From contig NZ_SPPD01000003.1 of NCBI RefSeq assembly GCF_004570575.1, positions 124,001 to 188,000 of the forward strand: 64,000 nt of DNA, read 5' to 3'. How positions within the stretch are numbered: position 1 is the first letter of the stretch; each line of letters begins with the position of its first letter. Shown in pieces: positions 18,722 to 29,552 of the stretch. The notes below the pieces were generated by a model. The model was not told the origin of the DNA. It saw only the letters and a program-made list of their open reading frames with translations, and made no database searches. The translations under genes and the position numbers were made by a program. This DNA is from Streptococcus cuniculi. Its GTDB lineage: Bacteria; Bacillota; Bacilli; Lactobacillales; Streptococcaceae.

Positions 18722-20002
18722 TCACTGTTCTTGTTCCATACGATACACAATCTCCCCGTCGCAAATGGTGTAGTGGATTTGCCCCTTTAATTCTTCACCG
18801 ACAAAAGGAGAATTGCTGGCTTTTGATTGGAAGGTCGGCGTGACGCTTCGGACTTCATCCGGCGCAAAAATCGTGATGTCAGCCGGTCCATTTTCCGCTA
18901 GGTAACCTGCGTCAAACTGGTAGAGTTGGGCAGGATTGATCGTCATTTTTTCTAAGAGTTCCATTAAGGTCAAATGCCCCGCTGCTACCAGATAGGTCAA
19001 GCCGAGGGAAAGCGAGGTTTCAAGACCTGTCATACCAGAGGGCGCCTGAGTAATATCTGCTACCTCTTTCTCCTCCCGATGATGCGGGGCATGATCCGTT
19101 GCGATAATCCCAATAACTCCAGATTTCAAGCCTTCAATGACAGCCAAGCGGTCTGACTCCAAGCGCAAGGGAGGGTTCATCTTGGCATTGCTTCCTTGGG
19201 TCAGGAGCAGATTTTCCGTCTTAGAAAAATGTTGCGGCGCGACTTCTGCTGTGACCTGAGCCCCTAATTGCTGAGCAAATTCGACTACTTTGACACTTTC
19301 CTCCTTGGACAAATGCTGGATATGAACGTGTGCCTCAGTCGCATAGGCAATCATGACATCACGCGCCATCATGCTATACTCAGCCACCCCTGTTGCTCCA
19401 CAGACATGAAAATGCTTGCGGGCGATCTCTTCGTTGAGCCCAAGAATGCCATTTAACTCTGGGTCTTCTTCGTGGAGACTAATGAAGGTCCCTAATTTCT
19501 TGGCTTCTTCCATAGCTTCTCTTACCACTTTACTGCTGGTTAAGGGAATCCCGTCATCTGAAAAACCAACAGCACCAGCCGCCTGTAACTGTTTAAAATC
19601 CGTCAGATGTTGTCCGTCAAAATTCTCCGTAATCGTTGCAACAGAGTGGATATGGACCGCTTCGCGTTCAGCGGATGCCAAGACCTCCTCCAAGATTTCA
19701 ACCCTTGAAATAGTTGGACTGGTATTGGCCATCATCACCACCCGTGTGAAACCTCCTGCCGCTGCTGACAAGGCTCCTGTGTGAATGTCCTCCTTATGGG
19801 TCTGCCCTGGTTCTCTAAAATGCACATGAATATCAATCAGCCCAGGTGCCACCACCATGCCTGTCGCATCGATGACTTGGTCAGCTTGCACTTCAATCTT
19901 GTCTGCAATCTGAACGATTTTCTGGCCCTCAACCAAAACATCGCAGATATGATCAAAGCCTGTTTTCGGGTCCATGACCCGACCGTTTTGGATAAGTAAC
20001 AT
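18722..20002 (-). CDS. pyrC: Dihydroorotase
   Basis: A class I dihydroorotase of 426 residues. It cyclises carbamoyl-aspartate to dihydroorotate in pyrimidine synthesis. The metal-binding [10 protein letters not shown] motif is near residue 58. The carboxylated or bridging residue region lies around [15 protein letters not shown], and TDHAPH (about 304) supplies the catalytic aspartate. The open frame extends to 20053, but the ATG at 20002 has AAGGAGGAG 3 bases upstream. It is last in the GT-C/GT2/ung/mutX/pyrC chain, apart from the other pyr genes and without its own PyrR leader. Confidence 0.95.
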   Translation of the reverse strand: MLLIQNGRVMDPKTGFDHICDVLVEGQKIVQIADKIEVQADQVIDATGMVVAPGLIDIHVHFREPGQTHKEDIHTGALSAAAGGFTRVVMMANTSPTISRVEILEEVLASAEREAVHIHSVATITENFDGQHLTDFKQLQAAGAVGFSDDGIPLTSSKVVREAMEEAKKLGTFISLHEEDPELNGILGLNEEIARKHFHVCGATGVAEYSMMARDVMIAYATEAHVHIQHLSKEESVKVVEFAQQLGAQVTAEVAPQHFSKTENLLLTQGSNAKMNPPLRLESDRLAVIEGLKSGVIGIIATDHAPHHREEKEVADITQAPSGMTGLETSLSLGLTYLVAAGHLTLMELLEKMTINPAQLYQFDAGYLAENGPADITIFAPDEVRSVTPTFQSKASNSPFVGEELKGQIHYTICDGEIVYRMEQEQ

Positions 20003-20012
20003 CTTCTCCTCC

Positions 20013-20477
20013 TTATTCATAAAAATCCACGTGGCTGTCCACCAGCTCATCATCCTTGTAGCTAAACTTGGCAGAAAAGAAGGGCTTACCTTCTAAGAGC
20101 CATGAGATAAAGGTGTGATCCCCCTCCCAAGTGGGCTTTGATAGCACGTCTTCGTAAGGCACCCATTCAAGTGTACCTTCGTCACAATCAATAAGGTCTC
20201 CCTCAAACTCTGTTGCTGTAAAGACATAGGTATACCAATCATGATCTGGGGTAAACTCAGGAAAAGTGATAATTCCCCGCAACACTGGTTTTGCCTGTAA
20301 CCCCGTTTCCTCAAAAATTTCCCGTACCGCACATTCCTGCGGTGTCTCACCTTTTTCGAGCTTGCCACCCACACCAATCCATTTCCCAGCGTGGACATCA
20401 TGTTCTTTTTTATTACGGTACAAGAGGAGCAATTCTTTTCCATTATCTAAATAACAAATCGTTGCTAATTTTACCAT
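20013..20477 (-). CDS. mutX: 8-oxo-dGTP diphosphatase (Nudix, MutX)
   Basis: A 154-residue Nudix hydrolase with a complete Nudix box ([24 protein letters not shown] region, residues about 37-60). The [14 protein letters not shown] segment ahead of the box resembles streptococcal MutX, which removes oxidised dGTP from the nucleotide pool. It sits between ung and pyrC, a conserved streptococcal order, so two base-damage defence genes are adjacent. Confidence 0.87.
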   Translation of the reverse strand: MVKLATICYLDNGKELLLLYRNKKEHDVHAGKWIGVGGKLEKGETPQECAVREIFEETGLQAKPVLRGIITFPEFTPDHDWYTYVFTATEFEGDLIDCDEGTLEWVPYEDVLSKPTWEGDHTFISWLLEGKPFFSAKFSYKDDELVDSHVDFYE

Positions 20478-20485
20478 GTTTCCTC

Positions 20486-21139
20486 CTACAAGAGCCAGTT
20501 AATGGGGACTAGCCCCTTGCTTTCTAAGAAGTGATTGGTCCGTGAGAAAGGCCGACTACCGAAAAATCCACGATAGGCTGACAAGGGACTGGGATGCGCC
20601 GACTCAATCACTAAGTGGTGAGCATTGGTTATGAAATCTTTTTTCTTTCGGGCATAAGACCCCCAGAGAATAAAGACAACAGGGCTTTCTTTCTGATTGA
20701 CTACCTTGATAATGGCGTCCGTAAAGGGTTCCCAGATTTGACCTGCATGCCCGTTGGCTTGGCCTGCAGGAACTGTCAGACTGGCATTGAGCAGTAAGAC
20801 ACCTTGTTCTGCCCATGGTGTCAAATCATGCTCCCCTTTTTGTCCCATATCATCTGCTAATTCTTTCAAGATGTTTTGCAGGGACGGCGGTGCTGGTAGG
20901 TCATTGGGAACAGAGAAACTCAAGCCCTGTGCCTGCTTGGGTCCATGATAGGGGTCTTGTCCTAAAATGACAACCTTCACATCTTCCAAAGCTGTAGTCT
21001 GAATAGCGTTAAAGACCTTTTCTCTCGGAGGATAGACCACACCTTGTCCATACACGTAGTCCAAAAATTGATTGATCTTTCCAAAGTAGCCCTGCGGGAG
21101 CTGTTGTTTTATCAAATCATGCCAAGCTGAATGTTCCAT
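20486..21139 (-). CDS. ung: Uracil-DNA glycosylase
   Basis: A 217-residue family 1 UDG that excises uracil from DNA. The water-activating loop [17 protein letters not shown] (about 60-76) holds the catalytic aspartate. The uracil-recognition and leucine loops are LLLNASLTV and [13 protein letters not shown] (about 183-195). Its start overlaps the stop of the upstream GT2 gene, showing translational coupling. Confidence 0.96.
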   Translation of the reverse strand: MEHSAWHDLIKQQLPQGYFGKINQFLDYVYGQGVVYPPREKVFNAIQTTALEDVKVVILGQDPYHGPKQAQGLSFSVPNDLPAPPSLQNILKELADDMGQKGEHDLTPWAEQGVLLLNASLTVPAGQANGHAGQIWEPFTDAIIKVVNQKESPVVFILWGSYARKKKDFITNAHHLVIESAHPSPLSAYRGFFGSRPFSRTNHFLESKGLVPINWLL

Positions 21140-22074
21140 TAGTCCACCTTTTTCTTACTTCTTTCTTTCACGAGATAAATCGGACGTTTCTTGGTTTCTA
21201 AAAATACCTTTGATATATATTTTCCTAGAATACCAATCGTCATCAACTGCAAGCCCCCTAAAAATAAAATAATACAAATGGTTGAGGGCCAGCCAATCGT
21301 TGGATCACCAAATACGAGCGTTTTAAAGACGATGACGCCCATTAGTAAGAGCGAAAAGAGAAAGGTTAAAAAACCTAGATAGGAGGCAATATTCAAGGGA
21401 ACTTCTGAAAAATTGATAATCCCTTCAATGGAATAGGACAATAATTTCCAGAAAGACCAGCTCGTCTCACCAGCTACACGCTCGACATTTTCATAGGGCA
21501 GGTACTCCGTTTCAAAGCCAACCCAAGCAAAAATCCCCTTTGAAAAACGATTGTATTCGGAGACTTCCAAGATACCGTCCACCATGTGGCGACGCATGAG
21601 ACGAAAATCACGCGCTCCATCGACCACTTCAACCTGACTAATCTTATTCATCACTTTGTAAAAGAGGGTTGCAAAGAAGCTCCGAACGGGAGGCTCCCCG
21701 TCTCTGGTTACACGACGCGTTCCCACACAGTCCAAGTCCGCATTGATTTCTAACATGGCCCTCATTTCGATAAGCATTTCAGGCGGATCTTGCAAGTCCA
21801 CATCCATGACCGTTACTAAATCTCCCTTTGCTTCCTTTAGACCTGCGTAGAGGGCTGCTTCTTTACCGAAATTCCGAGAAAAAGAGAGATACTGAACTGC
21901 CTCATCTTGACTGGCTAAGTTTCGTAAAACCTCCAAGGTCCGATCCTTTGAGCCATCGTTGATGAAGAGGTATTCAAAGGTTTCCTCCATCTGCTCACGA
22001 ATCTCTTCCATTTTTTGATAAAAGAGGGGGATTGCTTCTTCTTCATTGAAGCAAGGGACGATGACTGAAATCAT
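21139..22074 (-). CDS. Polyprenyl-phosphate-type GT2 glycosyltransferase (CsbB/GtrB-like)
   Basis: A 311-residue family 2 glycosyltransferase. The GT-A domain begins [18 protein letters not shown], and the DVDLQDPPE motif (about 92-100) binds the metal and nucleotide. Two C-terminal membrane helices (about 232-255 and 267-290) are followed by a basic tail. This DPM1/GtrB/CsbB layout typically loads a sugar onto undecaprenyl phosphate. Its start overlaps by 4 bases the GT-C-like gene, so the two probably act together to glycosylate a wall polymer. Confidence 0.88.
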   Translation of the reverse strand: MISVIVPCFNEEEAIPLFYQKMEEIREQMEETFEYLFINDGSKDRTLEVLRNLASQDEAVQYLSFSRNFGKEAALYAGLKEAKGDLVTVMDVDLQDPPEMLIEMRAMLEINADLDCVGTRRVTRDGEPPVRSFFATLFYKVMNKISQVEVVDGARDFRLMRRHMVDGILEVSEYNRFSKGIFAWVGFETEYLPYENVERVAGETSWSFWKLLSYSIEGIINFSEVPLNIASYLGFLTFLFSLLLMGVIVFKTLVFGDPTIGWPSTICIILFLGGLQLMTIGILGKYISKVFLETKKRPIYLVKERSKKKVD

Positions 22075-23558
22075 AGTTTCCTTTCCTTTTGGTAAATCGT
22101 TACTAAGCCGAGGCTTGATAGGAGCAAGATTTGCGGGAAAAATTGCAGGAGATAGCGAGTCTTTCCGCCCTCAAAAATCATGAGAAATAAGAGACCGCCA
22201 AAGATGGCAAGGCTTAAAAAATTCAGCCTATCATCTGCATGATAGCGCCTAACCGCTGCAAATAATCCGACCGCTACAAGCAACCAGACAACCTGCTTAA
22301 CCACTTGATAATAGTGATAATATTTCCCATCATACTGGATAATCGTTTGACGAACCGCCTCAGCAAATGCATTCTTTTCTGTATAGGTATACAGCGGAGA
22401 AACGAGTGGCGTTTTTTCATCCTCAGGCTCTCGGTAAAGCCAGTTAAGCGAGCCATCGTATAAGGTCATGGCCAGCTTGTATTCGATATGCTGGGCAAAT
22501 GTCAGCGCTGTATAGCTTCTTAGTCTGCGTTTGATTTCCCTGAGTTCATTTTCTGTGGCAAACATGCCATTGTTATACTCCTCTCGCTTGTCAGGATCAA
22601 CATAGAGCAATAGACCTTCTTTCATATCTTCTTGGTCTGTTCCCGAATAGGTCAAGCCTAGATTGATAAAGGTCGTCAAGCTCTTTGCCAAGGTCTCATC
22701 TCGGATAATCGTGACTTCTTGCTGATGATAGATGGAAACCATTAACCCAGCAAATACCAAGCCAAAACTAGCAACAAAGACTGCCATATAGTGGATACAT
22801 TTCTTCCATTTTCCTTTCAGAAACAAGACCATCGCAAAAGCAATGACAATGATTAGCGCTGTTGGTCGAAAAACTGTTGCAAGCGCAGTGACCAAGCCGA
22901 GCAAGCAGAGATGTTGATTGACTTTCTGCTCTTCTTTTAACAAGGCAATCATCAGGTAGAGCTGATCTGCCAAAAAGGGAAGAGCGGTAATATCCGTATA
23001 GGTTTGAATCACATAGGGCGAAAATCCTAGCAACAAGAGATAGAGCGTAAATAGGCTATCTGCCACCTGCTGGCTAAAAAAATCACGACCTGTTCGGTAG
23101 AGAATATAGGCTGTTCCATTGATGTACATCATTCCTAGAAACTGCAAGACCCAGAGTGCTGAAAAGCCGAACAGATGATAGAGGCTGCGCGCATACAAGA
23201 ACATGGACAGATTATTGGGATTACGTGTCAGATAGTTGGAAATAGACTCTTTCCCTATCATCTCTAAAGCCCCTGTAATGACCACAGCTGCATCCCGTCT
23301 GACTAGTAAGTTGGCTGATACAATCACCACGAGTTGAAAGCCCATCGCTATAAAGACCAGCCCCTTCTTATGCGCCATCGCAAAACGATAGGCCTTTACA
23401 AGCGCCTCTTTCTGCTGCACGAGCAACACAAGTACGATGGCTAAGCTATAGAGAAAAAGTCTTGGAAAATGTCCTAATTCCTGGGCAACTACCACTAACC
23501 AAAACAGGGTAATCAGCCACATACTTTTTTGAATAAACTTAAAAAATAACTGATACAT
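22071..23558 (-). CDS. Polytopic GT-C-like membrane protein
   Basis: A 495-residue protein with roughly ten or more hydrophobic segments and an extracytoplasmic loop near residues 60-120 containing RRDAAVV, where GT-C enzymes keep catalytic acids. No specific family motif was recognised, but size, topology and coupling to a CsbB/GtrB-like GT2 fit the lipid-linked-sugar-dependent transferase of a three-component glycosylation system. A GtrA/GtcA flippase gene is not next to it. It is the first gene of the chain ending in pyrC. Confidence 0.7.
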   Translation of the reverse strand: MYQLFFKFIQKSMWLITLFWLVVVAQELGHFPRLFLYSLAIVLVLLVQQKEALVKAYRFAMAHKKGLVFIAMGFQLVVIVSANLLVRRDAAVVITGALEMIGKESISNYLTRNPNNLSMFLYARSLYHLFGFSALWVLQFLGMMYINGTAYILYRTGRDFFSQQVADSLFTLYLLLLGFSPYVIQTYTDITALPFLADQLYLMIALLKEEQKVNQHLCLLGLVTALATVFRPTALIIVIAFAMVLFLKGKWKKCIHYMAVFVASFGLVFAGLMVSIYHQQEVTIIRDETLAKSLTTFINLGLTYSGTDQEDMKEGLLLYVDPDKREEYNNGMFATENELREIKRRLRSYTALTFAQHIEYKLAMTLYDGSLNWLYREPEDEKTPLVSPLYTYTEKNAFAEAVRQTIIQYDGKYYHYYQVVKQVVWLLVAVGLFAAVRRYHADDRLNFLSLAIFGGLLFLMIFEGGKTRYLLQFFPQILLLSSLGLVTIYQKERKL

Positions 23559-23601
23559 ACAGCCTATTATAGCACGTTCGCCAAAAGATTTCTATTCTTA
23601 C

Positions 23602-23648
23602 AAAAAAAGAGGGGAAGCCTCGCTCGCTGCTCGTTCCTCACTCTTTTT
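23602..23648 (-). terminator. Probable terminator after pyrE
   Basis: Minus strand AAAAAGAG...CTCTTTTTTT with extra GAGG/CCTC-type pairing inside the long loop, located 13 bases after the pyrE stop. Confidence 0.6.
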
Positions 23649-23660
23649 CGCAAGACTAGC

Positions 23661-24290
23661 CTAGTCCTGCCACGTTTCTTGGTTTTCTTTAAACTTTTTC
23701 AACAAGGTCAGACCATCTGCATTGATATAGCCTTGCACTTTGGCCACCTTGATGAGTTCACTGTAATTTGACAAGGTCACTAGTTTCACACCAGCCTGTT
23801 CAAAGTTGGCAGCTGCCTTTGGTAATTCATAAGTGAAAATCGCTACCACACCAAGGACATCTGCTCCCTCACGCTCTGCTGCTGCCACTGCATCTAGCAC
23901 AGAGCCACCTGTCGAAATCAAGTCCTCAATCACGACCATCTTTTGCCCCTTGACAATACGACCTTCTACCTGATTCCCAGCCCCATGGTCCTTTGGTTTA
24001 CTACGGATATAGGCAAAAGGCAACTTCATACGGTCTGCAATAATCGCACCGTGCGGAATCCCCGCCGTCGCGGTTCCTGCAATCACCTCTACTTCTGGGA
24101 AAGACTCTTTGATTTTCTCCACAAAGCCGTCTTCAATCAAGGTACGCGTATCTGGATAGGAAAGCGTAATACGGTTGTCTGTATAAATCGGTGATTGAAT
24201 TCCTGATGCCCATGTGAAGGGCTCTTCTGGCTGAAGATAGACCGCCTTAATATCGAGCAAGTGTGCTGCAATTTCTCTTGATAATGTCAT
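23661..24290 (-). CDS. pyrE: Orotate phosphoribosyltransferase
   Basis: A 209-residue enzyme that joins orotate and PRPP to give OMP. The PRPP-binding motif [18 protein letters not shown] (about 112-130) is intact. [16 protein letters not shown] lies in the mid region. It is second after pyrF, 42 bases downstream, and is covered by the pyrF PyrR attenuator. Confidence 0.96.
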   Translation of the reverse strand: MTLSREIAAHLLDIKAVYLQPEEPFTWASGIQSPIYTDNRITLSYPDTRTLIEDGFVEKIKESFPEVEVIAGTATAGIPHGAIIADRMKLPFAYIRSKPKDHGAGNQVEGRIVKGQKMVVIEDLISTGGSVLDAVAAAEREGADVLGVVAIFTYELPKAAANFEQAGVKLVTLSNYSELIKVAKVQGYINADGLTLLKKFKENQETWQD

Positions 24291-24332
24291 CAGATACTCC
24301 TTTTATTCTTCTGTGATAATAGTTGACGAATA

Positions 24333-25028
24333 TTATAGTTGATTCCACTCTTTGTAGATTTCTCTGTAAGCCGCAACAGGGTCTTCTGCCTGCGTAATCG
24401 GACGCCCTACAACGATATAGTCACTTCCGATTCGGTAAGCATCTGCTGGACTGACTACCCGCTTTTGATCTCCTGCTACCGCACCCTGCGGACGAATGCC
24501 AGGTGTCAAACAGATAAAGTCATCAGAAGTCACTTGTTTGATGGCTATGGCTTCTTGGGCAGAGCAGACAACACCGTCCAAACCCGCTTCATAGGTTTTT
24601 TGCGCATAGTGTAACACAGACTCTTTCAGACTACTTTGAATGTTTTGGTAGTCTCGCATTTGCTCTTCCGAGGTAGAAGTCAGCTGGGTCACTGCAATGA
24701 GCTTGGCACTATCTCCCAATCCACGTTTAGCTGCTTTCATCATCTCCACACCACCTGCTGCGTGGACATTGGTCATAGTCACTCCAAAGCCTGCCAAGAC
24801 CCGCATGGCGGACTCCACCGTATTTGGAATATCATGCAGTTTCAAATCTAGGAAAATGCTATGCCCCAAACGCTTGATATAGGCGAGCATTTCAGGACCC
24901 ACTGCATAGTACAACTCCATCCCCACCTTGACGTATAAGGTTTCATCGCTAGGAAACAGCCCTAAAAAGGCTTTAACCTGCTCAAAATTTGGAAAATCAA
25001 GGGCAATGATTGGTCGTTCTTCTCTCAT
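24333..25028 (-). CDS. pyrF: Orotidine-5'-phosphate decarboxylase
   Basis: A 231-residue TIM-barrel enzyme that converts OMP to UMP. The catalytic charge network lies in [12 protein letters not shown] (about 57-68). LTPGIRP (about 175) and IVVGRPIT (about 205) bind the phosphate. Its leader carries a PyrR-binding loop (25124-25146) and a terminator (25046-25075). Confidence 0.96.
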   Translation of the reverse strand: MREERPIIALDFPNFEQVKAFLGLFPSDETLYVKVGMELYYAVGPEMLAYIKRLGHSIFLDLKLHDIPNTVESAMRVLAGFGVTMTNVHAAGGVEMMKAAKRGLGDSAKLIAVTQLTSTSEEQMRDYQNIQSSLKESVLHYAQKTYEAGLDGVVCSAQEAIAIKQVTSDDFICLTPGIRPQGAVAGDQKRVVSPADAYRIGSDYIVVGRPITQAEDPVAAYREIYKEWNQL

Positions 25029-25045
25029 TCAATTGTTCCTTTCTA

Positions 25046-25075
25046 CAAAAATAACCTTGCCTAACTAGACAAGGT
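25046..25075 (-). terminator. Attenuator terminator in the pyrF leader
   Basis: Minus strand AACCTTG...CAAGGTT with a 10-base loop followed by ATTTTT, 18 bases before the pyrF ATG. It is controlled by the upstream PyrR-binding loop. Confidence 0.85.
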
Positions 25076-25123
25076 TGCACGAAAAGAAGGGTCGATTCCT
25101 ACTTTTACCATGAACACCTTTCT

Positions 25124-25146
25124 AGCCTCTCTGGACTGAGTTAAAG
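25124..25146 (-). promoter_or_regulatory. PyrR-binding loop (pyrF leader)
   Basis: Minus strand CTTTAACTCAGTCCAGAGAG, then GC, matches the PyrR anti-antiterminator core (AGTCCAGAGAGGC). With UMP bound, PyrR would stabilise this hairpin and favour the terminator 48 bases downstream. pyrR itself is not in the window. Confidence 0.85.
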
Positions 25147-25203
25147 GGGTTAATCCAATTTTCATATCCTTATTTTACTCATTTATCTAACGATTGTCAA
25201 CTG

Positions 25204-26942
<1,739 letters not shown>

Positions 26943-26952
26943 GCTTCCTCCT

Positions 26953-26982
26953 ACAAAAATAACCCCGCCACAGGCAAGGTTA
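26953..26982 (-). terminator. Attenuator terminator in the pyrK leader
   Basis: Minus strand TAACCTTGC-CTGTG-GCGGGGTTA then TTTTT, a 9-bp stem with two G-U pairs, 11 bases before the pyrK ATG. The sequence TTCTTTTCGTG just upstream is shared with the pyrF leader. Confidence 0.85.
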
Positions 26983-27023
26983 CACGAAAAGAATAAGCGC
27001 TCTAGCAATCCCGCATACCCGCC

Positions 27024-27050
27024 CCTGCTGTCATAGCTGATGACGGCAGG
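27024..27050 (-). promoter_or_regulatory. Extra hairpin in the pyrK leader
   Basis: CCTGCTGTCAT / ATGACGGCAGG, an 11-bp stem with one wobble and a 5-base loop, between the MITE-like insertion and the terminator. No counterpart exists in the pyrF leader. It has no T-run, so it may be part of the antiterminator fold or a remnant of an insertion. Confidence 0.45.
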
Positions 27051-27083
27051 GTGCCAGATAGCCTAAAATCGCCTAGCCCCTTA

Positions 27084-27242
27084 GAACCTGTATTTATAAG
27101 CGAAGTCATTCTAATCGGGAGCTTATTTTACGATAATCAAGGCGCTTTTTTGAAGGAATACTGACTGTATTTTGAAAAAAAGCAACGATGAGTAGCGTTA
27201 AATAAGCCCTGAATAGAGTGGTTGAGCTGTGAATACAGGTTC
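27084..27242. mobile_element. MITE-like element in the pyrK leader (159 bp)
   Basis: It is bounded by perfect inverted repeats GAACCTGTATT / AATACAGGTTC. A second inner inverted pair is GGAGCTTATTTTACG / CGTTAAATAAGCCC. It is flanked on both sides by TTA (27081-27083 and 27243-27245), a likely 3-base target duplication of TNA type as made by some IS5-family transposases. It has no open reading frame. It separates the PyrR-binding loop from the terminator. Confidence 0.75.
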
Positions 27243-27261
27243 TTAATATCTCGCCTTTTTT

Positions 27262-27287
27262 GCCTCTCTGGACTCAATTAAAGGTTT
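27262..27287 (-). promoter_or_regulatory. PyrR-binding loop (pyrK leader)
   Basis: Minus strand CCTTTAATTGAGTCCAGAGA followed by GGCAAAAAAGG matches the PyrR anti-antiterminator consensus. It lies about 280 bases upstream of its terminator, compared with 48 bases in the pyrF leader, because of the inserted element. Confidence 0.85.
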
Positions 27288-27332
27288 TGTTCTTTCCGCA
27301 TTATACATTTTTCGCCCTTTTTTGTCAAATCA

Positions 27333-27341
27333 TGATACAAT
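27333..27341 (+). promoter_or_regulatory. Extended -10 promoter directly before the LysR gene
   Basis: TGATACAAT with the -10 hexamer at 27336-27341. The ATG at 27348 begins exactly at the expected transcription start (+7). No -35 hexamer is clear. Confidence 0.6.
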
Positions 27342-27347
27342 AGAAAT

Positions 27348-28259
27348 ATGAGAATCCAACAATTACACTATATTATTAAAATTGCTGAAACAGGCAGTAT
27401 GAATGAAGCTGCCAAGCAGTTGTTTATCACCCAACCTAGCTTATCAAATGCCGTCCGCGATTTGGAAAAAGAGATGGACATTGAGATTTTCTACCGCAAT
27501 CCCAAGGGTATTACGCTCACCAGAGACGGGATGGAATTTCTCTCCTATGCCCGTCAGGTCGTTGAGCAAACGGAACTTCTGGAAGAACGTTATAAAAATC
27601 CCGGTGCCAAACGTCAGCTCTTTAGCGTGTCTTCGCAGCACTATGCCTTTGTCGTCAACGCCTTTGTGTCCCTCCTAAAAGAGACCGACATGGAAGATTA
27701 CGAACTGTTCCTGCGGGAAACACGGACTTGGGAAATCATCGACGATGTCAAAAACTTCCGCTCCGAAATAGGCGTTCTCTTTCTCAACAATTTTAACCGC
27801 GATGTCTTACTCAAGATGTTCGATGACCACCGCTTGAGCCACACCCATCTCTTTACGGCAAGACCCCACGTCTTTGTTAGCAAGACCAATCCTCTGGCTC
27901 AAAAGTCACTGATCACATTAGACGACTTGGCTGATTTTCCTTACCTAAGCTACGAACAAGGAATTCACAACTCCTTCTATTTTTCAGAGGAAATTCTCTC
28001 ACAGGAGCACCACAAAAAATCAATCGTCGTGTCTGACCGCGCTACCCTCTTTAATCTCCTGATCGGACTAAATGGCTACACCATTGCCACAGGTATTTTG
28101 AACTCCAACTTAAACGGAGACAACATCGTGTCGATTCCGCTGGACTACGATGATGAGATTGAGTTGGTCTATATCCAGCATGAAAAAACCATTCTCTCTG
28201 AAATGGGTGAAAAATTTATCAACTACCTGCTAGATGAAGTCAAATTTGATGCTAACTAG
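27348..28259 (+). CDS. LysR-family regulator (CpsY-like paralogue)
   Basis: A 303-residue LysR regulator. The HTH (about 1-60, AAKQLFITQPSLSNAVRDLEKEMD) is followed by an effector domain. It is closely related in layout to the protein at 1878-2783. It is divergent from pyrKD and upstream of glgC, but no operator can be named for either. An extended -10 ends 6 bases before the ATG and no Shine-Dalgarno sequence exists, suggesting a leaderless transcript. Its targets are unknown. Confidence 0.87.
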   Translation: MRIQQLHYIIKIAETGSMNEAAKQLFITQPSLSNAVRDLEKEMDIEIFYRNPKGITLTRDGMEFLSYARQVVEQTELLEERYKNPGAKRQLFSVSSQHYAFVVNAFVSLLKETDMEDYELFLRETRTWEIIDDVKNFRSEIGVLFLNNFNRDVLLKMFDDHRLSHTHLFTARPHVFVSKTNPLAQKSLITLDDLADFPYLSYEQGIHNSFYFSEEILSQEHHKKSIVVSDRATLFNLLIGLNGYTIATGILNSNLNGDNIVSIPLDYDDEIELVYIQHEKTILSEMGEKFINYLLDEVKFDAN

Positions 28260-28342
28260 GCAGAGACAAGTTGCAAAAAAACTTTTTAAACATAGTGAAA
28301 GCGTAGTGCAAGAAAAAGTGAAAGCAAATCAGTCTTTCTTTC

Positions 28343-28356
28343 GGAAAACGCTTCCA
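28343..28356 (+). promoter_or_regulatory. Candidate cre (CcpA) site overlapping the glgC promoter
   Basis: GGAAAACGCTTCCA matches 12 of 14 positions of TGNAARCGNWWWCA and overlaps the -35 element at 28352-28357. A less perfect TGAAAGCG lies upstream. CcpA bound here would repress glycogen synthesis genes. Confidence 0.5.
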
Positions 28357-28380
28357 TTATGTTTTTATTTGTGCTATAAT
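28352..28380 (+). promoter_or_regulatory. Promoter of glgCDA
   Basis: -35 TTCCAT (28352-28357), 17-base spacer, extended -10 TGCTATAAT (hexamer 28375-28380), about 33 bases before the TTG start of glgC. Confidence 0.7.
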
Positions 28381-28412
28381 AGTCGTATCATATATATAAG
28401 GAGTGATCTATT

Positions 28413-29540
28413 TTGGCACAAAATAAATTAGTAGCAATGATTCTTGCTGGCGGACGTGGGACACGCTTGGAAGGGTTGACCAAAAAGGTTGCAAAACCTG
28501 CGGTTGCATTCGGTGGAAAATACCGCATTATTGACTTTCCACTCAGTAACTGTGCAAACTCAGGGATTGACATTGTTGGTGTTTTGACCCAGTACGAGCC
28601 TGTCCTACTCAATTCCTACGTTGCCCAGTCACAGCGTTGGGGCTTGGATGTGCAAGGTTCAGGTGTCTTTGTGCTTCCTCCAAGTGAAAAAATTGAAGGA
28701 TTCGGTCTCTATAAAGGAACTGCTGACGCTATCACCCAAAATATCGACTTTGTTGACCTTCATGACCCAGAATATGTCCTCATCTTATCAGGTGACCACA
28801 TCTACAAGATGAATTACGATAAATTGCTGGATACTCATATTCAAAACGAGGCCGATGCAACCATTGCCGTTATCGAAGTACCGATGAAAGAAGCATCCCG
28901 CTTTGGTATCATGAATACCGACAGTGACTACCGCATCGAAGAGTTTGAAGAAAAACCAGCCCAACCAAAGAGCAATCTAGCGTCTATGGGCATCTATATC
29001 TTCACTTGGAAAACCCTACGGAAATATCTCCTTGAAGACGACAAGAGCGATACCTCATCCCATGACTTTGGCCATGACATTATTCCAAAATACCTTGCAG
29101 ATGGCAAACGTCTCTATGCTCACCCATTCCGTGGCTACTGGAAAGACGTGGGAACCGTCAACAGTCTTTGGGAATCCAACATGGACTTGATTGATCATGC
29201 AGATGATCTAGACCTATCTGATTCCTCTTGGCGCATTTACTCTGAAGACTCGGGCTCTCCTGCCCAAGTCATCGGTAGCCATGCGACTGTCTGTAGCGCC
29301 TATATCGACAAAGGTGCGATTATTGAGGGCAACATTGAACATTCTGTTGTCTCGACAGATGTCGTGGTCAACCGCGGTGCTTCCGTGAAAAATTCTGTCC
29401 TGCTTCCAGGAGCCGTCATTGGCGATAATGTGCAATTAGACTATGTCATCGTTGCAGAAAACGTCAAGATTGCAGAAAGAACAAAATTAGCAGGAACTGC
29501 TGATGCCATCCTCTTAATCGATAAAAACGTAAGCAAGTAA
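28413..29540 (+). CDS. glgC: Glucose-1-phosphate adenylyltransferase, catalytic subunit
   Basis: A 375-residue enzyme that makes ADP-glucose. The N-terminal nucleotide-binding loop [20 protein letters not shown] and [15 protein letters not shown] are intact, and a left-handed beta-helix C-terminus follows (about 290-375). It starts with TTG at 28413, nine bases after AAGGAG; the next in-frame ATG would cut into the conserved N-terminus. It probably pairs with the non-catalytic GlgD encoded next. Confidence 0.95.
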   Translation: MAQNKLVAMILAGGRGTRLEGLTKKVAKPAVAFGGKYRIIDFPLSNCANSGIDIVGVLTQYEPVLLNSYVAQSQRWGLDVQGSGVFVLPPSEKIEGFGLYKGTADAITQNIDFVDLHDPEYVLILSGDHIYKMNYDKLLDTHIQNEADATIAVIEVPMKEASRFGIMNTDSDYRIEEFEEKPAQPKSNLASMGIYIFTWKTLRKYLLEDDKSDTSSHDFGHDIIPKYLADGKRLYAHPFRGYWKDVGTVNSLWESNMDLIDHADDLDLSDSSWRIYSEDSGSPAQVIGSHATVCSAYIDKGAIIEGNIEHSVVSTDVVVNRGASVKNSVLLPGAVIGDNVQLDYVIVAENVKIAERTKLAGTADAILLIDKNVSK

Positions 29541-29552
29541 GAAAGGATTACC

